From assembly GCA_949825045.1 (NCBI GenBank), contig OX463815.1, positions 21,321,231 to 21,385,230 of the forward strand: a DNA stretch of 64,000 bases, written 5' to 3'. Positions 10,925-20,730 of this stretch are shown here, piece after piece. The translations under genes and the position numbers were made by a program. The stretch comes from Argyresthia goedartella (taxonomy: Eukaryota > Arthropoda > Insecta > Lepidoptera > Argyresthiidae). How positions within the stretch are numbered: position 1 is the stretch's first letter; the number at the start of each line of letters is the position of its first letter. The notes beneath the pieces are model-generated. The model was not told where the DNA came from. It searched no databases and saw only the letters and a program-made list of their open reading frames with translations.

Positions 10925-10989
10925 TCGAATTAGTGTAATTAACCACAAAGAAGTGTATTACTTCTTTGTGGTTAATTACACTAATTCGA
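10925..10989. repeat. Perfect hairpin with 30-bp arms and a 5-base loop
   Basis: Bases 10,925-10,954 are the exact reverse complement of 10,960-10,989, separated by gtatt. The arms read tcgaattagtgtaattaacc and onward. No known element is recognisable around it. It lies outside the duplicated block and occurs once in this window. Confidence 0.85.
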
Positions 10990-11126
10990 TCGATTATTGC
11001 TCAAGTGCACTGTTTTTGTGCTTCAATTAAAAAATTGTCAAAATGTAGCTCACAGAGTTGCTGGTGTGGCTATTTTCATACTCCATGCAGGAATTCAGGT
11101 GCATTCATAAGTTTGTATATGTTATT

Positions 11127-11236
11127 AACTTCTCTTGAGAAGTTATTATAATAGGTCTGAAAATTGAAATAGGTAATTTTGTGTTTTCTTTACGTTTTAA
11201 GACCTGGAGAATCATTTGCAATCATTTTTAGAGTGA

Positions 11237-11274
<38 letters not shown>

Positions 11275-11777
11275 TACGTATGTACGTGATCAAAATTATG
11301 GAATTCGTTTTCTCAATAACTACTGGACCGAATCGCTTTGATGACCATATCAATCGATACGCCACGTCATGACTTAGATCTGAAAGGAGTCTAGAAAAAA
11401 TCGGTCCAGCGGTTCGTTTTTTATTTGTAAAAAACTGACTTTTTTGAACACGCAACGTTAATTTTGTATGTAATTCCAAGTATTGAGGGGTAGATGTGGG
11501 TTTTTGAGGGTGCTGGTTTCGAATCTTTCATCAGTTTTTTAAAATTCAAAATGGCGGACCCACTATGACGTCATCTTTTTCGTGAAAATTCTTTAAATTC
11601 GATAAGGGAATTTTAGGTGTAGATAAGGAAATACGTGAAGCGTTCATCGCATTAAGGACAGGTAGGGATCGGAGAGGTGGGATAGGTAGGAACGTCGCTA
11701 GATATTCCAGTAATAATTCTCAAATGATTTTCTAGGTATCGAAACATTAAAAAAAAGAATTCTTCTCAAGAGAAGTT
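11127..11777. mobile_element. Non-autonomous TIR element with self-complementary ends
   Basis: The first 16 bases (11,127-11,142, aacttctcttgagaag) are the reverse complement of 11,762-11,777. Each end is also nearly self-palindromic (cttctc-tt-gagaag). The 651-bp interior holds a (TG)15 tract and no transposase; the long open frame across it on the minus strand is not a gene. It is the source of the inverted segment at 36,897-37,515. Its superfamily is not determined. Confidence 0.6.
11241..11270. repeat. (TG)15 microsatellite
   Basis: Fifteen uninterrupted TG units are followed by tacgtacgtatgtacg. The inverted copy at about 37,370-37,399 has exactly the same number of units. Confidence 0.95.
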
Positions 11778-11808
11778 GCTTGTACGGTACTTGCTGCCGA
11801 ACCGATTT

Positions 11809-12382
11809 TTGAAAATGCAATGGTTAATTCTTTTTATCAATTCCATTTGTATTTATGTGTGAGCATATTGTTTACAACGCATCAGTAGGAATATGATGAG
11901 AGGATTTTATAGCAGTTAAAGTAATAATATTCACGAAAACCAATATAAATTCAGCAAATAACCTTATTTAACAAAGTGGATCATGGTTTCTTTCCGCACG
12001 AGTTTCGTTGTTGGTGCCATACAATAAAATAACTAAATAAAAAATAAAAGTTAACTTTCCAAATTTTGTATTACACTGGGGACAGAACTCCCAATTTTCT
12101 ATGTTATTTAAGTTGTATTTTTTTATTTTATTACTAACAGCATAGAGCTTTTGTGGTATACGTACACTTGAGTTAATGACAAATCTGTCATTATCAATTT
12201 GTAGTATCTAATACAATTAAGTAAGTTTTAAATAGGGCTCCGGACTTTCAGTGTTTGGTCAGAAGAAATATATGGCCCTGTTTATAAATATTTGTTAGAT
12301 AGTTTAAGTGTTATGTATATTTTTACATCATAATTGCACTTCAGATGCTTTTTATTTGTCTAATGTTTCAATTTTTCGAAGA
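11809..12382. other. AT-rich stretch without genes
   Basis: No gene or recognisable element is seen. Stops are frequent in all frames. The stretch sits between the duplication edge and a SINE head. Confidence 0.5.
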
Positions 12383-12490
12383 GCTCCGTAGTCTAATGGG
12401 TTTCACGCATGCTTCATACACAGGAGATGCAGGTTCGATTCCTGACCATGTACCAATGAGATAATTAATTTATCTTAAGTCCCGGCTGTT
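12383..12490 (+). mobile_element. tRNA-like SINE head
   Basis: A box A-like tagtctaatggg (near 12,391) and a box B-like ggttcgattcc (near 12,432) lie about 40 bases apart, the spacing of a pol III promoter. The acceptor stem does not pair (gctccgt against catgtac), so this is a tRNA-derived repeat head, not a tRNA gene. Confidence 0.55.
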
Positions 12491-12647
12491 TTTTATACGT
12501 GGCAGTGGTCGTACAACCCCTCCATCAACCCGCGCTGAGCCAGTATGGTGGGTATGGCTTAATATTCTATCTTCTAAAAGGGGGTGTAACGACTACACAT
12601 GGCCCATTTGAGCGGGGCTTTTATACATGTTCACTTTGCCTGCACGT

Positions 12648-14376
12648 CTATTTCAGCCATCCCAACTCCTGCACCAGCTGGAGTAGGAGGCATGGGTGTT
12701 CTTGGAGCTCGTGGGTGGTTGTTGCATCACCTAGAATAGCCATCCTGGATGGACATGCCAGCAGCTTCTGCTCTACTGTCTCATCTACTTCCATACACAC
12801 CCTGCACATGGGGCTGACCGTTGCATCTGTAATTGTCAAGTGTTTGTTGAGTGTAATCAGGCTTATTTTATTTTTATTTTACGTGGCAGTCTCATTAGGT
12901 AATTCGTAAATTTATGGTTATCTATAAATAGTTTTGTGTTTTTGCAGCCTTCTCTGCTAGACCATAATAAATATTATTGCTGTACTGTGGCTTCTTTGAG
13001 CCTTTTCCTTAGAGCTTCCGCTGATAAGGGCAAAAATGGTGGACGCCGATGGCCTTGACCTCATGCAGCCTGTGATGGCTACACATGCCATTTTCTGGAA
13101 CTGTTGTAGTTGTTTTGCAGTTGGACTTTGTGTTGTTCGTTGCCACCATACCAGGGAGATAGAGATATGTGATGATGGGTCTCACCACCGCCATATACAT
13201 CCATCGACATATTTTAAGCTGGAATCCCCATTCATTCCCTACCATCTTCCTACACTGGAAGAACAATATGGTGGCTTTTTTGAGTGTCGCTTCCATGTGC
13301 TTGCTCCAACTTAATTTGTGATCAAGCCATACGCCTAGATATGTCACGTGTTTTGAAATTGTAGTGTTTTATTAAAGAGTTTGGGCAGCTTCTAACTGCC
13401 GTGGATTATCTTCTTTGTGAATAGTACTACCTTAGTTTTAGCAGGGTTTGCTGAGAGTTCGTTTTTATTGCACCATGTTTCTATGTACCGTAGTCCTATT
13501 TGCATGCGGTCAAATATGGTGTTTATAAAGAGGCCGATCACGAGTATTGTGACGTCATCGGTGTATGCTATTGAGTAAAATCCTCTTGTGTTCAGTTGTG
13601 TCACCAGGTCGTTAGCTACTAGAATTCATAGTAGTGGTGATAGCACGCCCCCTGTTTACAGCCCTTGGCCACTTTACACTTGATTTTATCGCTGATGTCC
13701 AAAGATTATTCTTGATTCCAGCATTTTTGTTATTCAGGTTATTATGTTAGGTTTGGTGCCTAGTTGTTCCAGTCCAGTTCTGATGCTACTGAAATTTGTT
13801 TTATCGCTCCTTCGATGTCTATGAACACCGCCAGGCATGATTGTTGGCTACGTATTGAGCTTTCTATTCTCCTGACTACTGCGTGGTGCTGTGGATTTTC
13901 CTGCCTGGTACTCATGTTGGTTTGGGTGTATAGGGTCGGTTCTCATGGGACCATCCCTTATAAATCTATCATACATTATTTCTAAAGTTTTCAGAATGAA
14001 TGATGTAAGACTTATAGGCCTGAAGGATTCAGGCTCAGATGTAGTCGTCCTTACCCGGTTTCGACAGGAAGACAACTTTCACCTCTCTCCAGATTATGGG
14101 CATGTAACCTAGGCTTGCCCTGAATATTTTTACAAGACTTGGTATAATGAGTTTTGCTCCCCATTGCAGTAGGGCTGGTAATACTCCGTCTGGTCCTGGT
14201 GATTTATATGGAAGGAAGGAGTTAATCGCCCATCTCACTTTCTCTTCATCTATCAGGTTTTTTACTTCCACCCATACTTCCGGCAGGGGTATTGATGTTA
14301 GCGAGGAGCTTGGTGTTTCCGTCGGTGTCTCTACTTCTTTTGCGGGTAGGATTGTAATGTCCCCGCCGAGGGGCAC
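12648..14376 (-). pseudogene. R1/LOA-like LINE reverse transcriptase remnant
   Basis: The minus strand carries pieces of one reverse transcriptase in order. They are an N-terminal segment with YKSPGPDGVLPALLQWG and VVFLSKPGKDDY (14,376-14,035), then FRPISLTSFILKTLE (near 14,000), a degraded palm region, and YTDDVTILVIG (motif C, with A to T in the usual YADD, near 13,560). These are followed by AKTKVVLFTKK, MTYLGVWLDHKLSW (13,347 on) and a C-terminal zinc-knuckle-like CRVCMEVDE segment (12,839-12,648). SPGPDG, SFxLKTLE and the C-terminal Cys motif point to the R1/LOA group. An RNase H region, if originally present, has been lost between about 12,845 and 13,009. Several stops and frameshifts make it inactive. 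Base 13,217 is the one position seen to differ from copy 2 (Leu versus Pro). Confidence 0.85.
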
Positions 14377-14399
14377 AGGTCTCTACCCAGATAAGAGTC

Positions 14400-14769
14400 A
14401 GATAAAGCCATACCCCACCACGCCGGCTCAGTGCGGGTTGGTGGAGGTTGGCGAAAATAAATACTTAGATTATATTATGAGGTCTTTTGTGAGATCTTTT
14501 CGATATTTATTCATAAAATCATCGACAAGTAGATCTTTATAAAGTTGATAGAAAATCGATGAATGGACGGCTGTCACAGCGATGTACAGGTAATGTAGGT
14601 ATCTAGCGGTACATAATTATGATGGCTGAATATCAGTATTTCATGTTTCAAAAGTTTGAGGTTTTAACTTACTTATCTACTTACCTACTTAACAGATTTG
14701 GACAATTCTGGACATAAAATCCTAAAGTTGTTTATTTATTAACAGTGTCGTTAAACGAAGAATTTATAT
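14400..14769. other. Non-coding LINE-flank sequence
   Basis: The first part (about 14,380-14,450, with ccataccccaccacgc and a gtgcgggttgg motif) looks like repeat sequence associated with the adjacent LINE remnant. The rest is AT-rich and shows nothing recognisable. Confidence 0.4.
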
Positions 14770-15345
14770 AAAAAAAAGTGGCCAAGTGCGAGTCAGACTC
14801 GCCCATGAAGGGTAATTATGTGACTGGATGTTTGTGTTGTAACTTTGTTTTGTATGAATGTGTTTGTATGAATGACAAGTTATCTTTGCAGTTTTTAAGA
14901 AAAGTTATATATTTTATGAACTGCTTATTTTATTGTGTTCAAAATGATTTTCGTTGAAAGTGTGTATTGAGATACACAGCATATATTTTTTGTAGATTTT
15001 TCACTCTCTTACTTTAAATGTTAGAGGGGGGGGGCATTTTCCACTTTGGAAGGGCCTGTCTCTTTAACGATTTACTTTGAGGAAAAAGGGTTACAGAAAC
15101 CTCATTTTTAAAGCCCTGTCTATAGACACCCCAAACATATAGGTTTGATGAAATTTTTTTTTGGTTCCAGTTCCATGGGAGCCCCCTTTAATTATTTAAA
15201 TTTTTGTATAAAAATCGTAAAGTGGTACACAGAATACATCTACATACCAAATTTCAATTGTGTATTCCTAATAGTTTCTGCATAAAGTTGCTGTGATATA
15301 CGGACGGACAGACAGACTTGACGAAACTATAAGGGTTCCTAAAAT
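14770..15345 (+). mobile_element. Dispersed repeat, near-complete
   Basis: The head is gtggccaagtgcgagtcaga with ctcgcccatgaagggt after it. The tail is tatacggacggacagacaga followed by ctataagggttccta. The interior includes a G9 run near 15,026 and gggagccccctttaa near 15,178, a motif shared in form with the 10.4-kb and 32.7-kb copies. It has no coding capacity. Confidence 0.6.
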
Positions 15346-15606
15346 TATTTTATGTTATGTACCTATACCATGGACAATATCAACCTAAACAAACTTCAAG
15401 AAGATTCGATGAACGTAAATAACCAGCTAAGCGAGCCCTAAAGACATAGTGTTTGCATATTAAGACATAGAGATATCACTAGTTTCTATGTAATATTTTG
15501 TACGTCCAAGCTTGTCGGAGTTTGACTGACGTTAAGCTGACTTTTTATTTACAACCGTCCCGGGAATAATAAACTATTATTTATTTAATTATTTCATACA
15601 AGTTCT
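15346..15606. other. Spacer, nothing recognised
   Basis: AT-rich, with no gene or repeat that I can support. Confidence 0.45.
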
Positions 15607-15785
15607 ACAAAATAAATAGAGGCGCAGCTCAGCCACTTCCCAACTCAGCCAGTTTTCTAAAATCATTGTAAGTTGTCCCAACTCATTCAACCAAAAAAAT
15701 AATAGCAAAAGTATTATTTTTAAATTCCCAAGTCAGACAAAATAATTTCGTCATACATTTTATCCCAACTCGGACACATCCTTCT
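15607..15785. repeat. Array of a TTCCCAACTCAGCC-like motif (left array)
   Basis: At least five degenerate copies lie within 180 bases: cagctcagcca, cttcccaactcagccag, tgtcccaactcattcaa, attcccaagtcagaca and tatcccaactcggacac. The same motif occurs in the opposite orientation at 23,840-24,260. Short clustered motifs inverted at two edges are typical of subterminal repeats of DNA transposons, where transposase binds; that role is inferred. Confidence 0.6.
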
Positions 15786-16079
15786 GTATCATAAAAGTAC
15801 AGTCGCGGTTCTTATATTTTGGCTTGATACATGGTAGTGAGTCGCAGCCTGTTTATTTTAATTTACCTGAAATGTAAAAATAAAAATGTGGCTTTTATTA
15901 CCGTATCGAATTGTTGTGACGTCACGCGCCGTCTTGGATGAATACTATAACAGGTTTAGCATTATAGCGCTTAACAGACTTCATTAGTTAGGGTATTACG
16001 AAAGAGTCCGCAGACAGACAGACAGAGCAACTGCAGTTGCCAACTGGAATCAAACTTCGTATAAAGATATGAAGATCTT

Positions 16080-16131
16080 TAAGAATGAATAAGAAAAAAG
16101 AAAGAAAGAAGAAAGAAAGAAAGTGAAAGTG
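16080..16131. repeat. GAAA-rich purine tract
   Basis: Degenerate repeats of aaagaaagaa on the plus strand follow a gacagacagaca tract (near 16,013). It is simple sequence. Confidence 0.7.
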
Positions 16132-16328
16132 TCATACAAATTCCAGCAAGCAGTTTCTCCGTATGCGGTGGCCCTAAGTGGATTAAATATATGTAGATTT
16201 ATAAATAAAACACCTAAATAGGATTAATCATTTTAATTAAATAGGTACAAAAAAAAAATAAGTAATAAATAATTATTATCCATAAACAAATCGACAAACA
16301 AATTAATACTTTGAAAAACAAATTAACA

Positions 16329-16740
16329 TTAATATGACAATTTTTCTAAGACTTCCGCCATATTGAAATAATTTTCGCGGTACTGCTCCAAAAATTTACA
16401 AATTTATATTTCCTTGTGAATGTTTTCTTGGATCAGATATGTACAACGATATCAGCGAAATTTTCGCCGGAGTCTTGCGTCATCATCGTTGGCCTCACAT
16501 CTTATTATGACCAAACATTCAAGCAAATGTGGCTTTTTTTTGGGGATTTTTGTCATTAAAACTTTTTGCCATACCTCGGCAAGCTTGATAGTTCGGTGCT
16601 CGGAATCTCTCCATCCACTGTAATTATTGAATTTTTGAACAACCTCAGGCGAAGTCTCCATGATGGTCAGCCAACCTTGGTCTATCTTTCGGTGGCATGT
16701 AAGAGAGAGCCATCCACATCCTCGCGTGTTTTTTTCTTCG
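16329..16740 (-). pseudogene. Unrecognised degenerate coding remnant
   Basis: I do not recognise the protein. The minus strand is open for about 88 codons from about 16,715 to 16,452, including METSPEVVQKFNNYSGW, HRTIKLAEVWQKV and LLECLVIIRCEAND. After a stop it seems to continue in another frame as KFLEQYRENYFNMAEVLEKL, ending at a TAA at 16,329. The amino-acid composition looks like a real protein. The fragment lies between the two inverted motif arrays and directly abuts the 3' end of the LINE at 16,762, so it may be part of a DNA-transposon gene cut by that LINE. That is inference. Confidence 0.4.
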
Positions 16741-17215
16741 TTGTTCAGAGAGCATCTTTATCAAAGTTCAAAGTTCAAAGTTCAAAGTTCAAAGTGTTTA
16801 TTAATCAAAAATATCAATTACAGGTTTACTTATATCTAAAGTGTATGTAAGTTCTAAATATTATTCAGCGTATGACATTAACTTCTGCACTGGTCAGAGA
16901 CCGTCTCGCAGTAAGTTAAGATCAAAGGAATAATCTACAAACTAATTGCAGTCTAAAAATAGTTTTTTTTTTTAATATACCTGTTTGCAGAATGTACCAA
17001 TACAAAATAGAAAAAAAGTTATTATGCCTAGGTAGCCTATGGTTAAATTATCATCGAATTGAGTTGTGTGTGTTAATGTTTGTGTATGTTGTGTGTGAGG
17101 GGTGTGTGTGTGTGGGGGGGTTGTGCGGGTTATTTGTGTATGACTGCTTAGCCCTACGACAAGGTAGTCTTGGGATCGGATACGGGACCACTAAGCAGCA
17201 GATTTGTGTTCAAAC

Positions 17216-20200
17216 TCACGTTTTATCACTCGTTGATACTATTTGCTCAATATCGTCGTAGGCTTTATCCATCAACCACTTCTTTAAGTAAATAGGATCA
17301 CATTTGGACTCTATTGTACCTTCGATTTTGTTGAATATATGAGGACCAAGGAATGATCTAAATCGCCTAACAAATGTAGTTCTGCTCCTAGGGACTTCTA
17401 CCTTTTGCTTTCGGTTAAACCTAAGGCTTCGCTCGGACTCCTTGACACTTATACCATTGTTTTTAATGAGTTTTTTAATAATACAGACGATGTAAAGCTG
17501 TCGAACAGTAAGCAATTGTGTTTCCCTGTGCAGTTAGAATGTAGGGTATTGAAAGCCCTTAGAGAACAGGACTCTCAGTGCTGCTCTTTGTGCTCGCTCA
17601 GCTTCTATAAGATGTGTCTTTGCGGCCCCACCCCAAGCAGTTATACAGTATGTTATAATTGATTCGCCTAAAACTTTATAGATGGTTCTTCTCAAGTTTA
17701 CATCCCCAATACCTCTTAGTCTTTTAAAAATAAACATTAATTTACGTAAGCGATTTGATAGATATTCTATGTGGTTAACCCAAGACAGCCCATCATCTAA
17801 TATAACACCTAAGTACTTTATGCTTTTAACAGTTTCTAAAGTAGGACAGTCACAGTCTGTCGTACCATCAGGACACGAGTGCATGCGGGGTGTAAATACA
17901 TCACGCGGATTTGAGTGTTCCGTTACATGACATTTTAAATACTTTGTTTTTGAGACATTAAGTGTAAGCAAATTTCTATTCAGCCATTTTTTAACATACC
18001 TCATGCCTGATTCAGCATTTTTAAAACTGTCTTCCCAGGTGTTACCAGAGAATAATAGGACTGTATCATCAGCATAAGCTAGTATTTTACATTGCTTTAG
18101 AGGTAGTTCACACAGCCCATTTACATAAAGTATGAATAGCAGAGGCCCTAGCACACTACCCTGCGGAACTCCGAAATGAACTGTGGCTGGATCACTATAG
18201 TTTCCTGCTATTTTAACCATTTGAGTTCGCTCCCCCAGATAAGTTGCAAACCATTGTTGAGAAAGACCTCTGATACCAATTAACTCTAATTTCCTAAGTA
18301 ACAATTTAGTAGATATGGTATCAAAAGCCTTTGCTAAGTCCAGAAATACTCCAATGCAGTGAGATGAATCGTCCAGTAACTTAGAAACATGATCCACATG
18401 TTCATTCACCGCATCTGAGGTAGATTTGCCAGTTCTGAATCCATATTGATTATGGCTCAACAGGTTGTGTTTTTCAATGTAACTGAGTAGTCTGCGTTTC
18501 ATTAATTTTTCCAAAATTTTTGAAAATGTTGGCAGAAGGGAAACTGGTCTATAGTTAGACGGGGCTTTAGTACTCCCTGTTTTATGAATTGGTACCACTA
18601 TGGCTTTCTTCATGGCATCAGGGAAAACCCCTGTGCTGAAAGAGAGGTTTAAAATATGTGTCAAAGGTAACACGATAACATCCTTTATTGTTTTAACTAT
18701 ATTGTTGCTTGCACCATCAAATCCCAGTGCTCCACTCCTCTTAAGTTCTAATATAGTAGCATTTACTTCGCTTGATGATGTTGGGCTAAGGTAAAAGGAA
18801 TTTTGCATTGGTAATTTTAAATCTATTTTCTCTGAAAGATGTTTCTCCGTTAGTCCTAATTCATTCAGTGTTTTATTCGCTAGCTGTGCACCAATATTAG
18901 CGAAAAAGCTGTTTGCTGTATTTAAAGAGTCCTTTACTGCTTTATTGTTGAGTAGCTGTGATGATGTGTCATTTTTGTTATTGCATGGGACAGAAGCTGC
19001 TTGTTTAATCACCGACCATAGCCTACGAGGGTCATTGCGAGTTTTAGCAATCTCTCCCTGTGTGAACAAGTACTTTGCCGTTTTGGTTACTCTGGTACAA
19101 ATGTTTCTATAAGTCTTATAAACAGTATTATAATATTCATTCGTCGGGTGTTTTTTTGATTTAAGGTGCAGCTTGTCACGTCTTCTATAACATTTTAGTA
19201 GTCCTTCTGTAATCCATGATTTTTTGTTACGCTGCGTTCTTGTTAGTTTCCTCCTAGTCGTGTGTTTTTTTATTACATTTGCCACAATATCCACCAGTAT
19301 TTTAGTTGCTTCATTTACATCGTTACTTTCATATAATGGTAGCCAGTCTATACTCCTAAGGTCAGCATTAACAGAGTCATAGTCTATAGTCTCTTTGAAA
19401 AGCTTTGGGATTTCAGTCGATTTTGTCGTACCTACCGATATTAATATAGGGGCATGATCTGTTATTTGAGATTCGCATAAGATAGTTGTCATTTTGTACT
19501 TACTTTTTACCATTACGTGGTCTAGACATGAGTTTAGTCTAGTATGATCGGTAACATATGGTAATAAATCATACGTGGCCAAGCAACCTAAGTAATCTGT
19601 TTTGCGATTATCTTCAGAGCCCTCGAGAATATTTATATTAATATCACCACAGAGTGAGATGACGACCCGAATGGCCGAGTCGGCAGTGACGCTGCCTACG
19701 AAACCAAGGGTCCCGGGTTCGAGTCCCGGTGGGGGCAAATATTTGTTTGATGAGAACGAATGTTAGTACCCTAGTCATGGTTGTTTATCTATCTAATTAT
19801 AATATTTATCTATATAAGTATGTGTATCGTTGTCTAGTACCCAAGATACAGGGAATCCTAGTTTGGGGCTAGATCAATGTGTGTAAAATGGTGTCCAAGG
19901 TATTATTATTAGAGTAGGATATTTTCACAAAGTTTAACCAAATTTAATTGCTGAGTTAGTGATCCCAAAAAGAGATCCACGTCCTTGATTGAGGGTGATC
20001 TATATATTGCAAATAACTTTGTTGTATTATCTATAGTCAAAAGTAGTCCACTGGCACCAGTTAATATAACTTCAGAAACCAAGTAGTTTAATTTACTTCT
20101 AACATAGACTACGACTCCATCAGCTTTGTTCATATGCTGAGTTGTTTGATGCGACTTATAGCTAGGGATATGAGGAACGACATCATTATTACCCAACCAA

Positions 20201-20415
20201 CACTCTGTGAGAACAATGATATCCCAGTCAATACTCAATCTCTTCAACAGAACCAATAGGTTATTAAAGTTTTTGTTTATGCTTCGGATATTAATTTGTA
20301 AAATATTGTACTGCGCACTCGTATGCATCATTTCCCGACATTCTTCTGCTGTTTGAATAACCAGCTTGCATACTGGCATCGGTATATCTATTTCTATTGG
20401 TTGTTTATTATCCAT
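17216..20415 (-). pseudogene. LINE ORF2 (endonuclease-reverse transcriptase), split by SINE and one stop
   Basis: Codons from ATG 20,415 encode the endonuclease N-terminus (YNILQINIRSINKN, LTECWL with the catalytic Glu, FAIYRSP). The SINE at 19,661-19,910 then interrupts after LCENI. The frame resumes with SLCGDINI, ITDHAPILI (endonuclease His region) and the palm motifs NYRPVSLLPTFSKILE, LDLAKAFD (motif A), GVPQGSVLGPLLFILYVN (motif B) and AYADDTVLL (motif C, catalytic Asp pair at about 18,070). A TAA at 17,534-17,536 follows KGFQYPTF, after which the same frame stays open for about 105 more codons to 17,216. The related fragment at 34.9 kb continues through this point, so the TAA is a nonsense mutation. 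The first 25 or so residues of the open frame beginning at 19,738 are antisense SINE, not protein. Confidence 0.9.
19661..19910 (+). mobile_element. tRNA-derived SINE inserted in LINE ORF2
   Basis: The head (19,661-19,738) has box A atggccgagtcgg and box B gggttcgagtccc with a pairing T-arm (ccggg/cccgg), then a tRNA-unrelated body and a tattattatt tail. The target-site duplication is 10 bp, diverged at two positions: agagtgagat at 19,651-19,660 and agagtaggat at 19,911-19,920. Removing the insert and one duplicate restores the endonuclease frame around CGDIN. The plus orientation is opposite to the host LINE. Confidence 0.85.
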
Positions 20416-20730
20416 AATTTAAGATAATAGTTTTAGTATGTTTTAGTATGTTTTCGTTCTTTTAAAGTTGCCTGTTCCTTGTTCGGTAGTAGCATATAAA
20501 TGGTTACTGTTTATTCACCCCGGAAATTTTCAGGGCTAACTTGTGTCAAGATATATGACGTATATCAATAAAAAAATCTTAGGTTTTCTTAAATTTATTT
20601 TACTACCAAAATGTTTTCTTGATTTCAAAAGTGTAAGTATCCTAGTAGCGCTAATGTTTTGATGACAAACAACGGCTTGCGCTAAAATTGGCAACAAGGC
20701 GTAAATAATATCAAGCGGCGGCGGCGACGC

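Larger units (their letters stand above)
16762..20440 (-). mobile_element. LINE (CR1/Jockey-type), interrupted by a SINE
   Basis: A minus-strand LINE with EN-RT ORF2 (20,415-17,216), a roughly 420-bp 3' UTR with G/T-rich stretches, and a 3' end made of a 7-base microsatellite (caaagtt, 4.7 units on the plus strand, 16,762-16,795). No ORF1 is seen upstream of 20,415, so the element is probably 5'-truncated near 20,420-20,440. A 250-bp SINE sits in the endonuclease. The fragment at 34.2 kb is from the same family. Confidence 0.85.

Noticed and set aside
11228..11479. 83-codon open frame present twice
   Set aside because: It runs through the (TG)15 tract of a non-coding TIR element; its recurrence at 37,161 is explained by the inverted copy.
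12383..12460. tRNA gene
   Set aside because: Only the T-arm is convincing; the acceptor stem (gctccgt against catgtac) does not pair.
12499..12909. 136-codon plus-strand open frame as a host gene
   Set aside because: It is the antisense shadow of the R1/LOA-like LINE C-terminus and its 3' region.
15607..15785. CRISPR-like array
   Set aside because: Repeats are degenerate, spacing is irregular and the genome is eukaryotic.
19661..19738. tRNA gene
   Set aside because: Box A and box B are good, but the acceptor ends do not pair, a tRNA-unrelated body follows, and a target duplication flanks the unit; it is a SINE.
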